This document shows positions 7,419 to 11,697 of a DNA stretch of 11,697 nt, piece after piece. Origin of the DNA: DTU049 sp033809015 (GTDB lineage: Bacteria; Bacteroidota; Bacteroidia; Bacteroidales; DTU049). The DNA lies in the NCBI GenBank assembly GCA_033809015.1, contig JAPXMM010000082.1, positions 1 through 11,697 on the forward strand, read 5' to 3'. The first letter of the stretch is position 1. Every line of letters starts with the position of its first letter. The notes under the pieces were generated by a model, which saw only the letters and a list, made by a program, of their open reading frames with translations, did not search any database and was not told where the DNA came from. Both the position numbers and the translations under genes were made by a program.

Positions 7419-8771
7419 ATGAAGGAACATTTTAAAATAAAAAAGGGACTAGATATACCTTTAGAAGGTGAAGCTCCATTAAAAGATTTACCAGATGTTT
7501 TAAGTGATAAGTATGCTATTTTACCACAAGATTTTAGACTTTTATCTCCTAGATTACTCGTACAAGAGGGAGACGATGTATTAGTTGGAGATCAAATTAT
7601 TCAAAATAAATTAAATGAAAGTATTTTCATTACATCTCCTATAAATGGGAAAGTAACTGCCATCATAAGAGGAGAGAAAAGAATACTAAAACAAATAATT
7701 ATTTCACCTAATTCTCTACAAGAGTATAAAAATTTTAATATTCCAACCACATTAGATAGAGATAATATTATTAAATTGTTACTAGAATCAGGACTTTGGG
7801 TAAATATAAAGCAACGTCCTTACGGTATCATAGCTAATCCATCAGATATGCCAAAAGCTATTTATATTTCTGCTTTTGATAGCTCTCCATTAGCTCCAGA
7901 TCCTGATTATTTAATTAAAGGTGAGGAAGAAAATTTCCAAAAAGGTATTGATATTATAAAAAATTTAACTTCTGGACCTATTCATTTAAATATCTCTCCT
8001 TCGAGGAATAAATCTGACTTTTACAAAAATATTAAAAATATTGAGCTACATGATTTCGAAGGACCACATCCTGCAGGTAATGTGAGCGTGCAAATTTCTA
8101 GAATTAGTCCAATAAATAAAGGTGATATTTATTGGTATTTATATCCACAAGATGTGATTTTTATTGGTAGATTATTCAAAAATGGAAAATTAGATTTGCA
8201 TAGAAAAATAGTACTAACTGGGAGTGAGCTCACAGAACGTGGCTACATTACAACTTTACCTGGTATGTCTATGCAAGCATTGCTTAGTAATAGATTAAAA
8301 CAAAATAATGTGCGTGTGATCAGTGGTAATGTATTGACAGGCACAAATGCAGGAATAGATGGATTTCTCAGCTATTATGATAATCAGATTACAGTGATAC
8401 CAGAAGGTTATTATTACGATTTCTTTGGATGGGTAATACCTAAATTTACAAAATATAGTCCTTCGAGAATGATTATGAATTGGCTCATCAGAAGTAAGAA
8501 GAAGAAATTTGTTTTAGATACTAATATGCATGGCGAAGAGCGACCTTTTGTACTCAGTGATCAATATGATAAATACTTCCCTTTTGATATTTATCCAGTT
8601 TATTTGCTAAAAGCTATTCTTAGTGAAAATATTGAACAAATGGAAAACCTCGGAATCTATGAAATAGTAGAAGAAGATTTTGCACTACCAGAGTATGTTT
8701 GTGTGTCTAAAATCAATCTACAGGAAATAGTCAAAAAAGGTATAGACTTAATGATAAAAGAAACTACTTAA
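7419..8771 (+). CDS. nqrA: Na+-translocating NADH:quinone reductase subunit A
   Basis: NqrA is the cytoplasmic-side subunit of the six-subunit Na+-NQR, which oxidises NADH, reduces quinone and pumps Na+ outwards; NqrA has been implicated in quinone binding. The 450-residue length is normal. The N-terminus (KIKKGLDIPLEGEAP, 6-20) is the NqrA signature start. Residues ~45-95 form a biotinyl/lipoyl-like beta-barrel (LLVQEGDDVLVGDQI, then SPINGKVTAIIRGEKR). Further family motifs are RPYG (133-136), GPHPAGNVSVQ (215-225), LTGSE (266-270), GEERPFV (372-378) and the C-terminal CVSK (428-431). No membrane helices are seen, as expected. It is the first gene of the plus-strand run and is followed after 20 bases by nqrB. 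No Shine-Dalgarno sequence precedes the ATG; the leader is A/T only. Confidence 0.96.
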   Translation: MKEHFKIKKGLDIPLEGEAPLKDLPDVLSDKYAILPQDFRLLSPRLLVQEGDDVLVGDQIIQNKLNESIFITSPINGKVTAIIRGEKRILKQIIISPNSLQEYKNFNIPTTLDRDNIIKLLLESGLWVNIKQRPYGIIANPSDMPKAIYISAFDSSPLAPDPDYLIKGEEENFQKGIDIIKNLTSGPIHLNISPSRNKSDFYKNIKNIELHDFEGPHPAGNVSVQISRISPINKGDIYWYLYPQDVIFIGRLFKNGKLDLHRKIVLTGSELTERGYITTLPGMSMQALLSNRLKQNNVRVISGNVLTGTNAGIDGFLSYYDNQITVIPEGYYYDFFGWVIPKFTKYSPSRMIMNWLIRSKKKKFVLDTNMHGEERPFVLSDQYDKYFPFDIYPVYLLKAILSENIEQMENLGIYEIVEEDFALPEYVCVSKINLQEIVKKGIDLMIKETT

Positions 8772-8791
8772 TAATTAAAAAAAATATTGAT

Positions 8792-9982
8792 ATGCATTGG
8801 TTAAGGTCATTTTTAGACAAAATAAAGCCAAATTTCGAAAAAGGAGGTAGACTATACTTTCTTCATTCCACTTTTGATGCTTTTGAAGTATTTTTTTTCG
8901 TACCTAATAAAGTTACTGAAAAAGGATCTCACATAAGAGATTATGTAGATTTGAAACGCTTGATGACACATGTATTAATAGCTTTAGTTCCAATTGTTTT
9001 GTTTGGCATGTTTAATGTTGGACTTCAGCATTTCAGACTACAATTAGGGTTAGGTATAGATGAATGGGGGCAGGTAGTTAAAGAAATTGGTTTTTGGCGA
9101 ATATTTTGGTATGGATTTTTACGTATATTGCCAATAATAGTTGTAAGTTATGTTAGTGGACTTGCAGTAGAATTTACCTCAGCACAAATAAGACATCATC
9201 AAGTAAATGAAGGTTTCTTAGTAACAGGTATGCTAATAGCCTTGATAGTACCGCCTACAATACCATTATGGATGCTAGCAATTGCTACAATCTTTGCTGT
9301 AATTTTTGGTAAAGAAGTATTTGGTGGCACAGGGATGAATTTTCTAAATCCAGCATTGCTAACAAGAGCATTTTTATTTTTTGCATATCCAGCTAGTATG
9401 ACAGGTGATGCTATATGGGTAGCTAGCAAAGGATTGGATGTCATTAGTGGACCTACTCCATTAGCTTTAGCTGCTCAAAATCAATTCGCTCAAGCCCCTT
9501 CTTTACTTACAATGTCTCTAGGATTCATTCCCGGCTCTATCGGTGAAACATCTAAAATATTAATAATTTTAGCAGCTATATATCTGATATTCACAGGCGT
9601 AGCTAATTTAAGAGTTATGATTAGTGCATTAGTAGGTGCTGCTGCCATGGGAATAATTTTTAATCTATGGGGAGCTAACGAATATATGCAAATTCCATTT
9701 TATTATCATTTCTTTATTGGTGGTTTTTTGTTTGGTACAGTATTTATGGCTACAGATCCAGTAACGTCTGCACAAACTCCAACAGGCAAAATCTATTATG
9801 GTTTACTAATTGGTATATTATGTATGCTAATAAGAGTTGTCAATCCAGCATATCCCGAGGGAGCGATGCTTTCTATTTTATTGATGAATGTTTTTGCTCC
9901 ATTAATAGATCACTTAGTATTGCAACAAAATATTAATCGTCGTAAAAAAAGAGCTTTATTATCTCAAACAATTAAATCATAA
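8792..9982 (+). CDS. nqrB: Na+-translocating NADH:quinone reductase subunit B
   Basis: NqrB is the large membrane subunit of Na+-NQR; it carries covalent FMN and riboflavin and forms most of the Na+ path. The 396-residue protein has hydrophobic helices at about 57-77, 106-127, 143-172, 255-292, 304-320 and 335-375. The family motif GKEVFGGTGMNFLNPALLTRAF is at 173-194. The flavin-attachment motif SGPTPLA (219-225) contains the acceptor threonine, T222, equivalent to the FMN-linked threonine of the Vibrio enzyme. GSIGETSK (248-255) and FMATDPVTSAQTP (318-330) are further conserved stretches. All features needed for flavinylation are intact. The gene follows nqrA by 20 bases and nqrC starts 4 bases after its stop, so the three are almost certainly co-transcribed. 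Flavin transfer would need an ApbE flavin transferase, which is not in the window. Confidence 0.97.
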   Translation: MHWLRSFLDKIKPNFEKGGRLYFLHSTFDAFEVFFFVPNKVTEKGSHIRDYVDLKRLMTHVLIALVPIVLFGMFNVGLQHFRLQLGLGIDEWGQVVKEIGFWRIFWYGFLRILPIIVVSYVSGLAVEFTSAQIRHHQVNEGFLVTGMLIALIVPPTIPLWMLAIATIFAVIFGKEVFGGTGMNFLNPALLTRAFLFFAYPASMTGDAIWVASKGLDVISGPTPLALAAQNQFAQAPSLLTMSLGFIPGSIGETSKILIILAAIYLIFTGVANLRVMISALVGAAAMGIIFNLWGANEYMQIPFYYHFFIGGFLFGTVFMATDPVTSAQTPTGKIYYGLLIGILCMLIRVVNPAYPEGAMLSILLMNVFAPLIDHLVLQQNINRRKKRALLSQTIKS

Positions 9983-9986
9983 TATT

Positions 9987-10733
9987 ATGGCTAAATTTAC
10001 AAACAGATATATAATCATATATTCAATAATAATGGTCGCAATAGTTGCCATATTATTAACTTTAGGTGCTACAGCTTTGAAACCTTTTCAAGATAAAAAT
10101 AAAAAAAATGAAAAAATTGGATACATCCTTAGAGCCTCAAGAGTAAATTTTGATACTAAAAATGCTGAAGATACTTATAAACAAATATTAATAAAAGAAA
10201 TTGCAATAAACGAAAAAGGAGAGATAATAGCAGAATATGATTATAATAATGGACTAAATGGCGAAGTAAGACCTTTTAATATAGACGTGAATGTCGAAGT
10301 AAAAAAATTTAAAGAAGGCAAACCATACATTTTGCCAATTTATTTAATAAAAGCTGATAATGATACGCTGACAGTGGTTCCATTCTATGGTATGGGATTA
10401 TGGGGAGCTATATGGGGATATGTGGCTCTAGAAAACGATTTAAATACAATTCACGGGGCAGTTTTTGACCATAAAGGTGAAACTCCAGGACTCGGAGCTG
10501 AAATATCTGGATTACCTTTTCAAGAACAATTCATAGGGAAAAAAATCTTTGATGAAAATAATCAGTTTACTAGCATCGCCGTTGTTAAAGGTGGCGTGAA
10601 ACACAGTAACATACCAGAAATACATGGTGTAGATGCCATCTCTGGTGGCACTTTTACAAGCAAAGGTCTCGGTAATATGCTAACTGACGGATTTAAAATG
10701 GCTATGCCATATATAGAAAAACATGAAAAATAA
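9987..10733 (+). CDS. nqrC: Na+-translocating NADH:quinone reductase subunit C
   Basis: NqrC is the membrane-anchored subunit whose globular periplasmic domain carries the second covalent FMN, passing electrons within Na+-NQR. The 248-residue protein has one N-terminal membrane helix (about residues 8-30, YIIIYSIIMVAIVAILLTLG) followed by the FMN-binding domain. GMGLWGAIWGYVAL (135-148) and HKGETPGLGAEI (162-173) are family motifs. The attachment motif is ISGGTFTSKG (218-227), with T222 in place of the usual SGAT threonine; the third position is Gly rather than Ala, while the acceptor threonine is kept. It begins 4 bases after nqrB. The normal next genes nqrD, nqrE and nqrF are absent: after a 69-base AT-rich gap comes queE. 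The protein itself looks complete, ending in a charged tail. Confidence 0.95.
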   Translation: MAKFTNRYIIIYSIIMVAIVAILLTLGATALKPFQDKNKKNEKIGYILRASRVNFDTKNAEDTYKQILIKEIAINEKGEIIAEYDYNNGLNGEVRPFNIDVNVEVKKFKEGKPYILPIYLIKADNDTLTVVPFYGMGLWGAIWGYVALENDLNTIHGAVFDHKGETPGLGAEISGLPFQEQFIGKKIFDENNQFTSIAVVKGGVKHSNIPEIHGVDAISGGTFTSKGLGNMLTDGFKMAMPYIEKHEK

Positions 10734-10802
10734 ACTTATTTAGTATTAAAATTTATTCTATATTAATATTAACAAGTTAAATTAAAGTTCTTTTATCATA
10801 TT

Positions 10803-11429
10803 ATGAAATTAGAAAATTTAAATATAGATGCTAATCATTTACCAGTATTAGAGACATTTTACAGTTTACAAGGCGAAGGATTACATACTGGTTTAGCTTC
10901 TTTTTTTATTAGATTAGGTGGCTGTGATCTAAGCTGCTGGTTTTGTGATAGTAAAGAATCTTGGAATCCTAACATTAATAAACTAACAACTCCATCTGAA
11001 TTATTAACAAAAGCCACTAAATACAATACTAAACATATTGTTCTAACGGGTGGTGAACCAATTTTATATCCTTTAGATCAATTAATTGATTTATTTCATG
11101 CTCATGATTATTATATACATCTGGAGACAGCAGCCACAGCACAATGGATAAACAACTTAGATTGGATTTGCGTTAGTCCAAAAAATCATTCATACATTTA
11201 CGACGAATGGTTGAAAAAAGCTAATGAGTTAAAAGTGATAATAAGTGATTTGGAAGATTTCGCATTTGCAGAAGAATGTTCTAAATCAGTGTCACCAGAA
11301 TGTTATTTATTTCTACAACCAGAATGGTCTAAATCAAAAAATATATTACCTGAAATAATAAAATACATTTTTAATAATTCTAAATGGAGATTATCAATAC
11401 AGACACATAAATATTTAAATCTTAGGTAG
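10803..11429 (+). CDS. queE: 7-carboxy-7-deazaguanine synthase (radical SAM)
   Basis: QueE is a radical S-adenosylmethionine enzyme that contracts the ring of 6-carboxytetrahydropterin to 7-carboxy-7-deazaguanine, on the way to preQ0 and tRNA queuosine. The 208-residue protein begins with the family's substrate-binding ETFYSLQGEG (17-26). The Fe-S cluster motif is CxxxCxxC: C41, C45 and C48 in GGCDLSCWFCDS. The SAM-binding GGEP is at 83-86, ETA at 108-110, SPK at 125-127 and the C-terminal QTHKYLNLR (200-208) is the typical end. It is full length for the Bacteroidetes form. No queC, queD or queF lies beside it. It is on the same strand as nqrC after 69 bases, so read-through from the nqr genes is possible, but I see no clear promoter or terminator between them. 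Confidence 0.96.
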   Translation: MKLENLNIDANHLPVLETFYSLQGEGLHTGLASFFIRLGGCDLSCWFCDSKESWNPNINKLTTPSELLTKATKYNTKHIVLTGGEPILYPLDQLIDLFHAHDYYIHLETAATAQWINNLDWICVSPKNHSYIYDEWLKKANELKVIISDLEDFAFAEECSKSVSPECYLFLQPEWSKSKNILPEIIKYIFNNSKWRLSIQTHKYLNLR

Positions 11430-11539
11430 AATGATAATTTTAAAGATATATTGTTAAGCAAATTATCAATACTATTGTTTTGAAGGTATTATATTAGGGG
11501 AGATTAAAAGGATGCAAGAGGGGTAATGAAAATAAACAT

Positions 11540-11697
11540 TTATGTTAGCCTTTCCCTATGCTTTAATTTCAACCTCACATACACATACCACGCTTCCCAG
11601 TCTGACGCTGCTAAATTCAACATCCTACCTATATCTTCTATCACTCTGTTCAATAAATATTTATGTTTTACTACATACCACATTATATAACTCTGCA
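11540..11697 (-). CDS. Unrecognised protein, C-terminal end (cut by window edge)
   Basis: The minus strand is open from the right edge for 51 codons to a TAA at 11542-11540. The residues are rich in Leu, Arg, Lys, Tyr and Trp (for example NLAASDWEAWYVYVRLKLK) and would form amphipathic helices. Codons such as GTG, AGG and GCG are commoner here than in the neighbouring genes, and the stretch is visibly richer in G and C. Purine bias on the minus strand favours this reading over a 56-codon plus-strand frame starting at 11526. I do not recognise the family, and a chance open frame of this length is quite possible. Confidence 0.35.
   Translation of the reverse strand, partial: QSYIMWYVVKHKYLLNRVIEDIGRMLNLAASDWEAWYVYVRLKLKHRERLT

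Noticed and set aside
8838..8850. AAAAAGGAGGTAG as a ribosome binding site
   Set aside because: It lies inside nqrB near codon 17, encodes the conserved KGGR residues and is not followed by a suitable start codon.
9199..9444. An 81-codon minus-strand open frame inside nqrB
   Set aside because: It lies wholly within the highly conserved nqrB coding sequence on the opposite strand, has no recognisable motif, and is a shadow of the real gene.
10734..10802. Possible remnant of nqrD between nqrC and queE
   Set aside because: The 69 bases are AT-rich and show no stretch resembling an NqrD start or membrane helix.
11432..11468. TGATAATTT/AAATTATCA inverted repeat after queE, considered as a terminator
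   Set aside because: The 19-base loop, the almost G-C-free stem and the lack of a T run make it a poor terminator; chance is likely in this composition.
11526..11696. A 56-codon plus-strand frame starting at 11526
   Set aside because: The translation is Ser/Thr/Asn/Tyr-rich without motif, and the pyrimidine-rich strand argues against coding; the opposite strand is the better candidate.

Overview
The window is AT-rich DNA from a member of the Bacteroidetes (Bacteroidota). Three things point there. PurM, the ParE-type topoisomerase subunit, NqrA and QueE all have sequences typical of that phylum. One outer-membrane protein joins TPR, PD40 propeller, carboxypeptidase-regulatory-like and OmpA domains, a Bacteroidetes architecture. 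The gene starts lack Shine-Dalgarno sequences, and several have a TAnnTTTG box upstream, which is the Bacteroidetes -7 promoter element. I cannot name a genus.

Layout from left to right. Positions 1-374 (minus) hold the N-terminal part of an IS1595-like zinc-ribbon transposase that runs off the left edge. At 507-1763 (plus) is a family-2-like glycosyltransferase. It converges on three minus-strand genes, read right to left: a PorE-like OmpA-family protein (7234-5135) ending at a strong terminator hairpin, then purM (5040-3874) and a topoisomerase IV B-type subunit (3667-1829). The two housekeeping genes each have their own promoter-like box, so they probably do not form one operon with the OmpA-family gene. 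A short AT-rich divergent region (7235-7418) separates them from a plus-strand run of nqrA, nqrB, nqrC and queE. The last ~150 bases contain the C-terminal end of an unrecognised minus-strand reading frame that enters from the right edge.

Functionally this is mostly core metabolism. NqrA, NqrB and NqrC are three of the six subunits of the Na+-pumping NADH:quinone oxidoreductase. PurM makes the imidazole ring of purines, ParE decatenates chromosomes, and QueE makes the 7-deazaguanine precursor of queuosine. The OmpA-family protein probably anchors an outer-membrane assembly to peptidoglycan and resembles PorE of the type IX secretion system.

The most unusual point is that nqrC is followed directly by queE, with no nqrD, nqrE or nqrF in the window. 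Either the operon is split in this genome or the last three genes are missing. I saw no convincing undescribed system, tRNA, rRNA, CRISPR array or prophage.
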